From: Tillus elongatus
Taxonomy: Eukaryota; Arthropoda; Insecta; Coleoptera; Cleridae
Assembly (NCBI GenBank): GCA_964006375.1
Contig: OZ023262.1
Span: forward strand, 93,976,476-94,040,475
Length of the DNA stretch: 64,000 nucleotides
Reading direction: 5' to 3'
Shown here: one piece after another, positions 12,896 to 23,566 of the stretch
Layout of the letters: the number at the start of each line of letters is the position of its first letter
Numbering within the stretch: position 1 is the first letter of the stretch
Made by a program: the position numbers and the translations under genes
The notes under the pieces: model-generated
Seen by the model: only the letters and a program-made list of their open reading frames with translations
What the model was told of the DNA's origin: nothing
Database searches by the model: none

Positions 12896-13151
12896 GACAT
12901 GTCAAATTTTATATAATGTTACATTTTTTATTGAATTTCATAGGTAGAGTTTTTTATTTATTTTGAAAAAAAAAAGATATTTTTACCTTTCTGTGTTTCA
13001 TCCAATAAAAATAAGAATACATAAAGAAAAATAAAGTTAGAAACCCACATTATTCATACGAATGAGTAAAACCTATTCTTAAGGATTGGGTTTCACACAC
13101 CCCACCTGCCGGAATACGTGAAAAAAATCCATCTGTCTCATGCCGGGTTAG

Positions 13152-13463
13152 AACCCTTAAAAAAGTTAGCAACCGATCTTGATGAAACTTAGCAAGAATC
13201 TTTCCTTTATTAATGGCTTCGATGAGTTCGTTATCCAGGAAAATCGGATGAGGTTTTCCGGGAAAATTTTGAGTTTTCTTTCGAAAAAAATTTTAGCTCA
13301 CAAAATTGCAAAGCTATTTTGATGAAGTTTGGTGAATACGTTGCCTTGTGAATGAACTTACCACACACCAAAATCTAACTTTATAAGTTTATAGAAAAAT
13401 AAGTTATTTCAATTTAAAACATTTAATGAAAAATCACTACCATAACGCACTTGCTGCGTCCCG
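13152..13463 (+). repeat. family A short-form right block with tip
   Basis: Continues the copy interrupted by piggyBac: CCGATCTTGATGAAACTTAG, TATCCAGGAAAATCGGATGA, and finally the tip ACTACCATAACGCACTTGCT GCG. There is no TA array in this copy. Confidence 0.7.
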
Positions 13464-13469
13464 AACTTT

Positions 13470-13965
13470 TATCTATTTTCCTATATTTATACATATATAC
13501 GCATTTTTACGGTAAACCTCAATATATCCGTTATTATACAAGATACGAGTGAAAATTGTATACGTTATTTATGGGGTGTCTCGAGCTGCATCTTATAAAA
13601 TTATTTGTATAATCACAGGATAGCCCGTAAGTCTTTGGTGGCACCAATTTTCTGTTTTTTTTTTTAAATAAAACCCGCCTTATATAATTGCATTTTTGCA
13701 TATTCCATTAAAATGTAATTCATATCTGTAAGAAAAGAAATTCAGGCCGCAGCAAGTGCGTTATGGTAGCGAACTTTCATTGAATGTTTCAAATTTTAAT
13801 AGCTGAATTTGCTATTAACCTAAGGTTCGTTGGCCAGGAAACCAGTTTTTTTGTGAATATTTTAAGTGTATTTTTGGAAAATGTTTGTACATTTTATAAC
13901 AATTTAGTAATTTTGATGAAATATGGTGCATTGTCTACTATATTTTTAATTGAAAGATTAATTAC
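13470..13965 (+). repeat. family A long-form distal block and decayed inverted-tip unit
   Basis: Contains CTCAATATATCCGTTATTAT, a GGGTGTCTCGAGCTGCATCT motif and a CCGTAAGTCTTTGGTGG relic. The palindromic tip CGCAGCAAGTGCGTTATGG follows at 13749, and then a diverged version of the 315-bp unit seen whole at 36554-36868. Confidence 0.65.
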
Positions 13966-14360
13966 TTAGTATATTTTTGATGCAAAATTACCGCTTGTTT
14001 GGAAAATAATATTATTATTCTACTTTGATTCTTGGCAGGGCCGTATTAATTATTTTTCTAGCTTAATATAAGTGTAATCCTAATGCTATATCGCTGTTTA
14101 TTTTGTGGGACTTAATATCACCCCGATTATGAATTTTACCAAATTTGGTATATTTTTCTCCCCTAGTTTGTAAATCTGCTCTTGCCTATTATGAGAGTGC
14201 ATCCTGAGAATGTGATGACAAATAGAGAAAGATGCCTTAGGTTCACAGAAATAGTACACACTGTGAGCATATATTTGTCACCTAATTACTTCCACATCGT
14301 CAATACGTGTGGAAGTATAGCATCGACGACAAAAATTACAAAATAAATTTTTCGTTTGCA
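13966..14360. other. no gene or element recognised
   Basis: AT-rich spacer before the family B dimer. Confidence 0.5.
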
Positions 14361-14361
14361 C

Positions 14362-15070
14362 CTCGTAAAAAGTGTCAAAGCATATAGAAAACAGGATTTG
14401 CAAAAAAAATATTGGTCTGTCGGTCTGTCATTCTGTCGGTATGTTGGTCTATATGTCTGGCTGTTTGTAGCCACGATACCTTTAGAACGAATTGAGATAT
14501 CGTTTTCAAATTTCCTATACAGTTAGCACCAGACAAACGAAGGGTTTGGATTGATTTTGGGTAAAATCGCTTTAGGGGGTACTGGATAAACGGGAAGTGA
14601 TTTGGTGAAAATTGAGATTTTTTCCTTAAGACTCGACTAATATAACGTTTTAGGATTTATTTATTAGGAAACAATTCAATTTGGTCAAACATCTGGTATT
14701 CTGTATTTAAATAAAATTAGGGGTTAAATGTGTAGGGGTGTTATTTTGGCGACAGAAATTTCGACATTTTTTTTTGCTCAACCGACGTAAAAAGTCTCAA
14801 AACATATAGACTTGAGTCTGGAACGATTGTTTTGTTGTCCGTTGATCGATCAATCTGTCGTCCTGTACGTCTGTGTGTTAGTAGGCGCAATAACTTTCTG
14901 ACGAATTGAGATATCATCTTAAAATTTGGTATCCAGTTAGCATCTGACAGAGGAACGCTTCAGATTGTTTTTGGGTAAGATCGCTTTAGAGGATGAGGGA
15001 TAAATGAGGGGTGGTTTTATGAAAATTGAAATTTTTTTGTTAAAACTCGAGCAATATAACGTTTCAGAAG
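14362..15070 (+). repeat. family B dispersed repeat, tandem dimer
   Basis: Two units about 420 bp apart. Each runs: AAAGTGTCAAAGCATATAGA-like start, a GTCTGTCGGTCTGTC-rich stretch, GAATTGAGATATCG or TATCATC, CAGTTAGCA(C/T)C, GGGTAAAATCGCTTTAG, and an end in AATATAACGTTT. The same dimer recurs inverted at 37971-38646. It shows no coding capacity. Confidence 0.75.
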
Positions 15071-15094
15071 TTTATGGGTACAGGATTACGAATA

Positions 15095-15235
15095 CTTTCT
15101 TTGTGTGTCAATTCATGGACCCTAAATTCACTTCATGAGAATGCTTTTCTAAGGAGAGTAGATTATCACAGCTATGCGGAAGTTATGATTCAATTTGCAG
15201 CACTATTTTTTTGTCAATCCTGGAACAAATTTTTT
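15095..15235 (+). repeat. fragment shared with family C arm
   Basis: ATTATCACAGCTATGCGGAAGTTATGATTCAATT-like sequence (about 15162-15196) matches the reverse strand at 34730-34775, just outside the left arm of the large inverted repeat at 34.8-37.9 kb. Confidence 0.6.
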
Positions 15236-16469
15236 ACTGAGAATATTGGCGAATTAGGAGTTAAACAGCTCATTTACCACGCAACTGTGGCAGATCCGGA
15301 ACAATGTAGAATGCCCTTTTTATGGAGAATAAACTTCTCCTTCAGAAACAATAATTTTTGTATTGAACATGGTCGTATTAATACTTTTTCTAAGTTAATA
15401 CCAATGATCCCACAATTCCGTTACTAGTTGCTCGTGGAACTTTATTTTATGACTTTATATTACCTATACGGTAATCATGTTCATCAAATTTTGTTTAATT
15501 ATCTCCACTAGCTTGTAAAGTGTTGAAATAAATCGCTAGTTTTTCGAAAATTTTACCCTCTTGTAGCTTTAAACGAAGCATTTCTGGGTTTATGTTGTGA
15601 CATTTTTGTCCTAAAATAAGTTCTTCACTCGATTGTGAGAGTTGTGCTAAAAGGTGGTCCACCATCTATATACGACATATTGAATCTTAAAAACAGCCTA
15701 GATACGTGTTGTCGAGGCCCGGTTCGCTCTCATTTGAGGACACTTTTTCAAAACTCAAAAGGTGTAATATATGAATATCAAATTTTTTCTACGAAAATTC
15801 TCCCAAATGACATTAAATCTTTATACTTGAAGCAAGCATCACCAGATGCATGAAAACCTAATTCGACGATAAGTCACGATCTTGTAACTATGTGTAAAAA
15901 CAGCTAGAGGTTGTCCTGTCTGATTTCATCCTATCCGAGCATGGAGCTAACTGAATATGATTCAAGTTATTTGCGAGTGAGTTATTAGTCATAAAATCCA
16001 GTATGACCACCGTAGCGTTAATAATGACGTTAGCTAGGGTGTCGGCACGTTACTGCGAATATGTTTTTAGTATGTGGATGAACTGGTAGCCATTGAATTA
16101 TCTTAATATCATCGAGCTCCGCATATTTACCCCCTTAACCACACTCCAAAACTCTCATACTGTACGTGAACGTTGTGTGGATATTTTAATTGGCCACTTT
16201 TTATTTGGTAAAAAGCTCTTAAGCGCCCTTGTGTCATACGCTTCGTTAAATACATTTTTCCGTTTATCCTTTTGTGATGTTCCGAACTTGTGTTTGTAAG
16301 TGACATTTTGAAATAAAATCAGATGCCTACGAGACTATCTTTTGTTCTCTGAGGTTTTATCTGGTTTTAATTTGGAAAGCACGTATTGAAAAACCAGCTA
16401 AAGCTCACGAGAATCTGTATAATGTCGTTGTTTTATGAAAGTTTGTTTTTCTTATAATAACAAATAGGT

Positions 16470-16471
<2 letters not shown>
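15236..16471. other. no gene or element recognised
   Basis: AT-rich. The open frame 15074-15427 spans the family C fragment and matches nothing I recognise, so it is probably chance. Confidence 0.5.

Positions 16472-16523
<52 letters not shown>
16472..16523. repeat. (TA)n microsatellite, not in family A
   Basis: About 52 bases. The flanks (AATAACAAATAGGTCT and ATGAGATTTTGAATTTC) differ from the family A flanks. Confidence 0.9.
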
Positions 16524-16525
<2 letters not shown>

Positions 16526-17139
16526 GAGATTTTGAATTTCAGATGTTCAAAAAAAAATAATTTATTTACACTCTGAAGTACAAACGTTAATAAAATGATA
16601 ATTAAAGAGATTTGAAAAGAGGCGAAGAAGTGTTGCCCGTTAAGCGTACAATGTAATAATAATCTAACATGTATTATATATATAAACTCACTAATCCTTA
16701 CAAAGCGGGTCACACGGGCTTGTCAGGCTTGGATTTTGTCTATGTTGCAATCGCCGTAAAACCGTGGGAACGGCTCTACAGCACCCATTTATCTGATAAC
16801 GCAAGGCTAGATGCATTCTCATAACAATAAGAACCGTAGACAGGTTTCGCTCTAATTAGAGCTTGGTACGGCATACTAATTGTAGCGAAAATACACCTAT
16901 AAAGTAATACGGCTATGGTAGCCAGCCTTCCAACACAAAGTGAGTGGTAAGACACGAAGAAATGTGCCGCCACTCAGTTGCGGAACCAAGTAGTATGTTG
17001 TCACGCCAGCTACAAATAACACAAAGTGTTAAAAAATAGAGACAGTATACACCCAACTAACAATTTAGTAAATTGTCAGCCCTTGCCCATGTCTACTCTG
17101 ATAAAGGGACAAATATGTTAGACTAGATGCATTCTCGTG
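16524..17139. other. no gene or element recognised
   Basis: A less AT-rich stretch than its neighbours (about 16700-17030). It contains a short repeated phrase, CTAGATGCATTCTC, at 16808 and 17124. No protein or RNA family was recognised. Confidence 0.5.
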
Positions 17140-17560
17140 GCTTGGGTAAGTTCGTTAGTCAGGAAAATCGGACCAGTTTTTCTGGTAAAATTTTATGCTT
17201 TCTCTTGGAAAATTTGTATATCTCCAGAAGTAACAAAGCTATAGCAACCAAATTTGGTACGCAGGTTTGTATTTGAGATGTAAATTGTGTACCAAGAATT
17301 ATATCTCTCTGTTTAAAGAAAGAAAAGTTATAAGCATTTAAGGAAAAAAAATCGGTGCCACTAGTACTCAAAAAACGCATAATATTTATATATTTTTACT
17401 GGATAACAAAATCTATTGTATATTACAGACAATGGTTAGGTTTTTTGTGGCAGAGGGTCAAGAAATACCAGAACAATTACTTTGAAAATTTGGCAACAAA
17501 TGGCAACTTTTACGCGAAAAACATAAAAGGTATGAGAACTGTATAGATAAAATATACTTT
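17140..17560 (+). repeat. family A right block, diverged
   Basis: Begins at GGCTTGGGTAAGTTCGTTAG and TCAGGAAAATCGGACCAG, then ATATCTCCAGAAGTAACAAAG and CCAAATTTGGTACGCAGG. It has the same order as the preserved copies but no TA array immediately upstream. Confidence 0.65.
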
Positions 17561-17585
17561 ACAAAGCCATAAGTTTCTGGGTCAA

Positions 17586-17588
<3 letters not shown>

Positions 17589-17665
<77 letters not shown>
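17589..17665. repeat. (TA)n microsatellite
   Basis: About 77 bases inside diverged family A sequence. The right flank TTTCAGAAAATTTAGTTCAA matches a downstream family A segment rather than the usual array flank. Confidence 0.9.
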
Positions 17666-17668
<3 letters not shown>

Positions 17669-17674
17669 TTTCAG

Positions 17675-18250
17675 AAAATTTAGTTCAAATATACCCTTTC
17701 TCTGATGTTTTGGCAGGAGTTTCAGTAGCAGAGTGTGTGGTATAATAATCTATAATTTTTTGCGAATTTTCATGGAAAAAAATGTCATTTAAGGGACCGC
17801 AGCTTTTAAATTTTGAATTTTTTTTTTCAAATGAGCGCGATATACGCCCTCTAGAACACATATCCGGGGTTCATTTCAGTTTTCATATGTTAACATATAT
17901 ACAGGCTAGCGCATTTTTACGGCAAAGCTTAATATTTTCGTCACTATACAAGATATGAAAAAAATTATGAACGTTTATTATTATAGGGTGTCTTGAGCCG
18001 CATCTTGTAAATTTATTTTGATCACCGGGTGGCCCATAAGCCGTTGGTGATACAAGTTTTCCTCTTTTTTTTTAATATAGCACCTCTTATATTATTGCAT
18101 TTTTGCATTTGCATCGAATGATTACTCTTGCCTTTATGAAAACAGTTTAATATTTTCCGTCGTTTTCGAGTTATTTGATTTCCAACTTTTTAGTTTTTTG
18201 GCCCATACCAGAAATAGTGATACAGCAGTTCTACAGATAGATATCAAATT
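17675..18250 (+). repeat. family A distal blocks, diverged
   Basis: Includes TGATGTTTTGGCAGGAGTTTC, a left-block fragment (AAATGAGCGCGATATACG), CTTAATATTTTCGTCACTAT, a GGGTGTCTTGAGCCGCATCT motif and GGCCCATAAGCCGTTGGTGA. Confidence 0.6.
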
Positions 18251-18506
18251 CCCATGAAAACGGCGTCTTTAGGAGGGTTTTCGCTACTATAATTCATCTA
18301 ACAAATCAAGATTTATATACAGGCGCTCTCAAATAGTGTTCAATTTGAAACACTTCAGACTGCCGTAACTCAATTTTTTCAACTGGAACATCATGTATTT
18401 TATGTTTGAGAACTAATCGGTATGCCCTGTTTTTCACTTTTGTATAAAACCTAATGAATTACAAATTTTAACTCATGTTTTTCCATCAAACTTCAGATGC
18501 AATGTG
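18251..18506. other. no gene; short repeat-like sequence
   Basis: Contains GGCGCTCTCAAATAGTG, shared with 56150 (reverse) and 59110. It ends at the target duplication of the gypsy element. Confidence 0.45.
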
Positions 18507-18511
18507 CCAAG
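18507..18511. repeat. target-site duplication CCAAG, left
   Basis: Identical to 23387-23391 on the other side of the LTR element. Five bases is the usual size for Ty3/gypsy insertions. Confidence 0.85.
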
Positions 18512-18730
18512 TGTGGTGCCTTAGCATTCACAATAACATACACAATGTTCTATAGTCACAAATAGTTTTATTAATGTATAAATATATCTCGATTACACAG
18601 TGAATTATTTTATATCTTAACTAGACCGCGTTACATTCAACAATGAATCCATTTCCCTCAACGTTCGTGCGCCGTCCTCCGTCCACGCTCCCTGTTGGTG
18701 AATCATCATGCTCCGTAATCGGTCGCCACA
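18512..18730 (-). repeat. 3-prime LTR
   Basis: 219 bp, TG...CA ends. It differs from the other LTR at about five positions (near 18538, 18657, 18670, 18688 and 18692). Confidence 0.92.
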
Positions 18731-18747
18731 ATCCCTCCTTTTTTTTC
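18731..18747 (-). promoter_or_regulatory. polypurine tract
   Basis: On the minus strand GAAAAAAAAGGAGGGAT immediately precedes the LTR start TGTGGCGACC. This is the expected plus-strand primer site for reverse transcription. Confidence 0.8.
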
Positions 18748-19790
18748 AGCTTCAGTGGTGGTATCCTTGTAGGTGTGATGTCGTCCTCGTGCTCGATGAC
18801 GGAGCGACCGGTTGGTGTGGAATGGTTGGAGGCGGCGTGATCAGTTGAAGAGCTGGTTGGGACAAAAGTTAAATGTTTAAAATATTCTGGTGATTCTCCA
18901 GGTACTTTTTTTACATGTGCCGTGTGGCGTTTAAATGTTTTCCCATCTTTTTTTTAGTGTAACTTCATTCCCATTACTTTCTACCACTTCATACTTTTCG
19001 TCGCGAAATCTACCCTTTAGTTTATTTGCCATCGCCATGTTCTGTACTATTACTTTATCCCCTGGCTGTATATCGCACTCTTTTGACCTTCTAACCTTCT
19101 CTTCTCTCTCCTTTTCTTTTTGCTTCTTGATCGCCCTCGCTCTTTACAAGGTCGGATATAGAAGGAAATTTGTTACGAATATTTATACCCAATAGTAGCT
19201 CTGACGGGGACATTGTACATAAAAATAAAGTTTCCTATTTCTGTTCGATAGTCTCTTTTATTAGCATGCGCAATTTGAAGTATCTTTAGTATTGACTTAT
19301 TTGCATTTTCGACTTTGCCATTAGCTTCGGGCCAACATGGTGGAGTTCTTATTAACTCAGTGTTGTGACAAGAATATACAAATTTTTGACTCACAAATTG
19401 TCTCCCGTTATCTGCTCTGATGCGCCTTGGGGAAACCCAGTCTTGAAAACATCTCTGTTAAATGGTCGATGATTATGGGTGATGTTGTGGATTTTAGAAA
19501 TTTGATCTCTTGGTATCTGGAATAATAATCGATTATAACCAGTAACATATCTCCGTTTGGCAGAGGCTCCATCAGCTCTATGGCCAGACATTGCCAAGGC
19601 TCTTCTGGAAACTTGTGGCGTGACATCGGAGGTGGTTTGTTAGGCTGTGATTCCAAGAGACAGTCTCGGCATTTTCTACGAATTGTTCCGTATGCCGATC
19701 TATCAACAGAAACCAAACCTTTGCACGTAGACGCCTTTTCATGACTGTTTCTCCAGGGTGCTCTTCATGCGCTAGTTCCAAGACCTGGTT
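18740..19790 (-). pseudogene. gypsy integrase pseudogene
   Basis: Read on the minus strand from about 19790: LAHEEHPGETVMKRRL supplies the zinc-binding histidines and KCRDCLLES the cysteine pair. The core has CLAIELMEPLP, where the first catalytic D is E, then RADNGRQF (second D), and PEANGKVENANKSILK (catalytic E). The C-terminal part (about 18740-19150) reads GDKVIVQNMAMANKLKGRF and TFKRHTAHVKKVP, and runs into the LTR. Frame changes occur near 19400, 19580 and 19170. Confidence 0.88.
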
Positions 19791-19799
19791 TATTGACGA

Positions 19800-20472
19800 T
19801 TGGGCCTCACGAGACGATTACTTCTCAACAAGACTGAATCCATAGAAGATAGCTCTGATTTGAACGGAAAGTATATGTTTTTATCTGCAGTGGGCCAAGA
19901 GTTGTTATTAAGTTTGTTTATTGCTTTTGTTGTTTCTTTATCTATTCTGCTTTCTGCAAACTTGTGATATCTTCAACGCTTTAGGTGTGCTTCTTTCTAC
20001 CACTGAGAATATGTGTTTTCTCAATTGCTGAATCAAATGGCTTTTACTTTCCTCTCGTCGGCGTCTATACCTCTGTTAGTTATCTTGTGACCAAAACTCA
20101 AATTCTTGCACCTTTATTCGGCACTTCGTTTTGTTTAGTGCAACATTGTTTTCCTCAAGGACATTTAGAACCTTTTTAAGACATGTGTCGTGTTCTAATT
20201 CAGAAGAGCCAAATATAATTATGTAATCAAAATAATTTAAGCAATTTTTACATTTTTAGAATTGCTTCAAATATTCGCTGGAATATTTCGGGTGCCGAAT
20301 TGACTCCAAACATCAACCGTTTATATCGGAACATTCCTTTGTGAGTAATTAATGTTGTAATAGGACGGCTATCTGGCTGTAACTCAAGTTGGTGATAGGC
20401 GTTTAACAAATCGAGGCGTGAAAAATAGTTTGCAATTCTGAGCTTAGTTAAGAAGGAGTCAAATGCCGACAA
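19800..20472 (-). pseudogene. gypsy reverse transcriptase pseudogene
   Basis: The fragment 20248-20472 contains YFSRLDLLNAYHQLEL (motif A aspartate), THKGMFRYKRLMFGVNSAPE and FQRIFEAIL. After a frameshift it continues YFDYIIIFGSSELEHD, in the place where the family has Y-x-D-D, so the second catalytic aspartate is tyrosine. LEENNVALNKTKC follows. The RNase H region from 20050 down to 19800 is too broken to read with confidence. Confidence 0.85.
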
Positions 20473-20861
20473 AGGGTAGTTCTCTCTTTGGATATCTTCG
20501 TTCGCTCTACGCTACTACCGGTGATATCCAGGCGATAGGTTCTATTACTTTTCCAATTATGTCATTTTGTAAGGCCTCGTTCAGTTTGTCTTCGACCTGT
20601 GATTCGACTGCGACTGGAACTTTTCTTACTGGTTGTTGTACGGGTTTTACGTATGTCTATACATAGTTTTACTAAAACATCTTTTACTTTGGGAAACGCG
20701 GTTGTTTTCTCTATTTTATTTACATTAAGTCCTCACTTTAATGTTCCCAATTCCTTAGCTGTATCTTTTCCCACCATGGAAATGTCTCCATTTGTTACCA
20801 CATAAAAAGTTGTAATGAGCTCACTTTCACCTGGGATGTTGATTGTTGTTGTGAACCTGTA

Positions 20862-21212
20862 TTAAATTTCAAGTGAACTACTAGTGCCATATGGTTTTAG
20901 CGAATCCGTATTCTTTGTGGTAAGATCCCAAATAATTGCGTTATGTGAAGAAAGTGATTCCCAGTCAGTTCCTCTTATTATGTTGGCTTTTGACCACGAA
21001 TCTATAAGCAATATTAATTCTACTCTACCTACTAAAGATTTGACCAAGTCGTCGCACGAATCACCTTGGTTGGACTGCTTTGCTTTATGGACACTAAAAC
21101 AGTCAAAATTGTTGCTGTCATTCCCTGTTGGGTACGTTTCAATTTCTTCAGTATCCACAAAATTTACCGCCGATCTAACTCGTTTACCACTTGGGGGAAA
21201 CTTGGACTGCAA
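20862..21212 (-). pseudogene. gypsy aspartic protease region
   Basis: Minus-strand frame of about 116 residues. ELILLIDSWSKANII sits where retroviral-type proteases have hydrophobic-D-S/T-G; here glycine is replaced by tryptophan. It lies between the gag zinc knuckle and the reverse transcriptase, the normal position. Confidence 0.75.
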
Positions 21213-21988
21213 TGGTCTTCAGGTGTGTCGCGCATTCTACAACATCTAGTAAAATGAACTTGAAAGCCACACTTTCGACATTTGACGTCTTGGGTCGGGC
21301 ATACTTTTATATTATTATAACGTTAATTTTCCCGCACCTCGAACATGGGTACACCGGTCTGTTGTGCTTTGTTCCAATTTTGTTTACTGTCAGAGATGAG
21401 GTACTTTGGCCACTTGAACCTGCACTCATAGCCGTTGATTGGTTTGATATTTGTTCGTGCACCTGACAAAGCTCAATAATTTCGTTGAGAGTGCGTTCCT
21501 TTTTCAAAGGTTTACTTTTTAAATCTGGTAAAGCTCAACTATCAATAATTTTAATTTTCATGTTTATTTCACTAGCTTCCATAACAGTATTACCGAAAAA
21601 AACAACGCTTTGCCTGTTGTCTTATCTTCAACAAGAATTTGTTAAAGTTTCCATTTTCGTGTTTCTTGATAGTTCGGAATACATGGCGCACAAATGTAGA
21701 AATTTGTTTGGGAGAAAAGTAGTCTGATAAATTATCCACTAGTCTTTTAAAAACGTCGTTATTTCCTTCCGTATTGACTGATTCAATAGCTCCCGGTAAA
21801 CTGTAAGTTACCTCTTGTAACTGTGGACCGCCCAGGTGCAAAAGTTTGTTTCTCTTCTTTACGATATCGGCGATATTTTCTCAGGCTAGGTATAGATCTA
21901 GCGCTCTGAGCCATTTCTCCCACTCCGCTCTAAGTAAAGCCTTGTCGATGATATCGCCTAAAAATGGTCTGATTCCTGTCTCTGTCAT
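21213..21988 (-). pseudogene. gypsy gag pseudogene
   Basis: The likely start is the ATG at 21988 (MTETGIRPFLGDI). The capsid-like part reads LPGAIESVNTEGNNDVFKRL and YFSPKQISTFVRHVF (21590-21841), then ERTLNEIIELCQVHEQ (21307-21507). A nucleocapsid zinc knuckle, CRKCGFQVHFTRCC (CX2CX4HX4C), lies at about 21250-21292. Stops after LDLYLA and around 21540-21590, and a frameshift near 21320, interrupt it. Confidence 0.8.
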
Positions 21989-23167
21989 AATTGACTATGA
22001 AAGAAGATAAACAAAGAATAAAGAATAAAAAGTGTGTTATATCAATCTCCATGCGCACGCGAGAAAAATTATAATGTTATCAATCCAAAGTACGGTTTTT
22101 ACTGTACCAATTTTTTTATGACATTTTATGTAATATTAAGATGCCTAAATCGAACACCTTATGGGTTACATAAGACCTAACATAAAGTTAAGATAAACAT
22201 TACTCCAAACAAGAATTTTCTCTGTTTAACATACGTCAACAGTTGGCAAAAACATTCGGTTAAATAGATATCGCCACACAATAAAGTAAAATATAAATAA
22301 AATAAAATACAGTTTTGTGTAATGGTTGATATTTAGTTCAAACTTGCCGATATTGTTATTATATACATACATAAATACAATTAAATGTATTTTTAAGTGA
22401 TTTCATTCACCTGATTTTGTTTACAATATAATCTCCAATAAATTCACAAATTGACTCATTTTAATAAAACATGTTTATCAAGTCGCATTCATCTTATCTC
22501 GATTTATCGTAGGAATATGTAGTAAATATTGCACTAAACTATAACAACATTTCTAAATATATATATTTTTATTCGCGTGTGCATTCTTATTATAAACAAA
22601 AGCAAACACATGTTTCAGACTCGTTGGTTCTCATAATTGGGAGTCTTTTATATACACATATATGTACACACACACACACACATACACACATATTTGGCTC
22701 ACAGCCATGCTCTGTTTAATTTTTTTCCATTTCTTTGGTGCTCACAGCCCTACTTTTTTTCTTTCTTTGGTGCTCACTGTCCTCCTTTTGGTGCTCTCAG
22801 CCCTACTCTTTGGTGCTCACAGCCCTACTTTTTTTCTTTCTTTGGTGCTCACAGCCCTACTTTTGGCGCTCACAGCCCTCCTTTTGGTACTCACAGCCCT
22901 ATCTCGATACCCACAATAATACACATATATATCCATACATATATATACACACACATATACACACACATATATACACACATATACACATGCATCTTGTAGG
23001 CTTCGGAATCCAAGTTAATATTCAGAGATGTAGCCACATGTTTAGTGTGGCAAAAAAACATCTCATAATTAAATTATTATCTTTTTGCAGTCTGTACAGT
23101 TAAGAATTCTTACCTTTATAACATATACATACGTATATAACAGGTTCAAAGAATCCTCGTCGCCACT
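21989..23167 (-). other. long leader between gypsy 5-prime LTR and gag
   Basis: About 1.2 kb with no open frame. It contains CA-rich microsatellite stretches (22664-22690 and 22920-22990) and a short minisatellite (22693-22906). It is long for a leader of this family, so part may be a later insertion. Next to the LTR, minus-strand TGGCGACGAGGATTC is a plausible primer-binding site; the tRNA is not identified. Confidence 0.6.
22693..22906 (+). repeat. minisatellite GGTGCTCACAGCCCT
   Basis: About eight copies of TTGGTGCTCACAGCCCTACT with variable spacers of TTTTCTTTC. Copies are imperfect. Confidence 0.8.
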
Positions 23168-23386
23168 TGTGGTGCCTTAGCATTCACAATAATATACACA
23201 ATGTTCTATAGTCACAAATAGTTTTATTAATGTATAAATATATCTCGATTACACAGTGAATTATTTTATATCTTAACTAGACCGCGTTACATTCAACAAT
23301 GAATCCATTTCCCCCAACGTTCGTGCTCCGTCCTCCGTCCACGTTCCTTGTTGGTGAATCATCATGCTCCGTAATCGGTCGCCACA
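23168..23386 (-). repeat. 5-prime LTR
   Basis: 219 bp, same orientation as 18512-18730. It is followed by the target duplication CCAAG at 23387-23391. Confidence 0.92.
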
Positions 23387-23387
23387 C

Positions 23388-23554
23388 CAAGATTTACTTT
23401 TCTTAATGGCAATCCAAGTGTTTTCGGAAATAAACTTAACAAAATTTTGAAAATGCCACGAATTATATTCCTTATTAGAAGCGACATTACTCTGCGGTAT
23501 AAGTTTCAATAGAATAAACAATATGGATATAATAAATAATTGAGTCGCCGTCAT
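23388..23554 (-). CDS. possible secreted-protein exon cut by the gypsy insertion
   Basis: A minus-strand frame begins MTATQLFIISILFILLKLIP, a short start followed by a strongly hydrophobic stretch with a small-residue region after it, which is the pattern of a signal peptide. About 35 further residues follow, including HFQNFVKFISENTWIAIKKS, before the target duplication and LTR. On the far side of the element the frame would meet a stop within seven codons unless a splice site intervenes. The family is not recognised. It may be a host exon or a remnant, or chance. Confidence 0.35.
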
Positions 23555-23566
23555 TGGTGTTTTCAA

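Larger units (their letters stand above)
10673..13147 (+). mobile_element. piggyBac-type transposon, decayed
   Basis: The ends are the inverted CCCGGCATG (10673-10681) and CATGCCGGG (13139-13147), enclosing 2475 bp, the usual size for piggyBac. The adjoining tetranucleotides are CTAG on the left and TTAG on the right instead of the canonical duplicated TTAA. The interior carries a broken transposase gene on the plus strand. The element lies inside a family A repeat, whose left and right blocks flank it. Confidence 0.85.
18512..23386 (-). mobile_element. Ty3/gypsy LTR retrotransposon, full insertion, decayed
   Basis: 4.9-kb element with two 219-bp direct LTRs starting TGTGGTGCC and ending GGTCGCCACA, and a 5-bp target duplication. 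Gene order on the minus strand is gag, protease, reverse transcriptase, RNase H region, integrase. The polypurine tract lies beside the 3-prime LTR, and a primer-binding-like TGGCGACGAGG lies beside the 5-prime LTR. Five differences between the LTRs by eye suggest a fairly recent insertion. All coding regions nevertheless contain frameshifts or stops, and the polymerase active site is altered. Confidence 0.92.

Noticed and set aside
15074..15427. 117-codon plus-strand reading frame
   Set aside because: It spans a fragment of the non-coding family C repeat, has no recognisable domain, and matches no other copy in frame.
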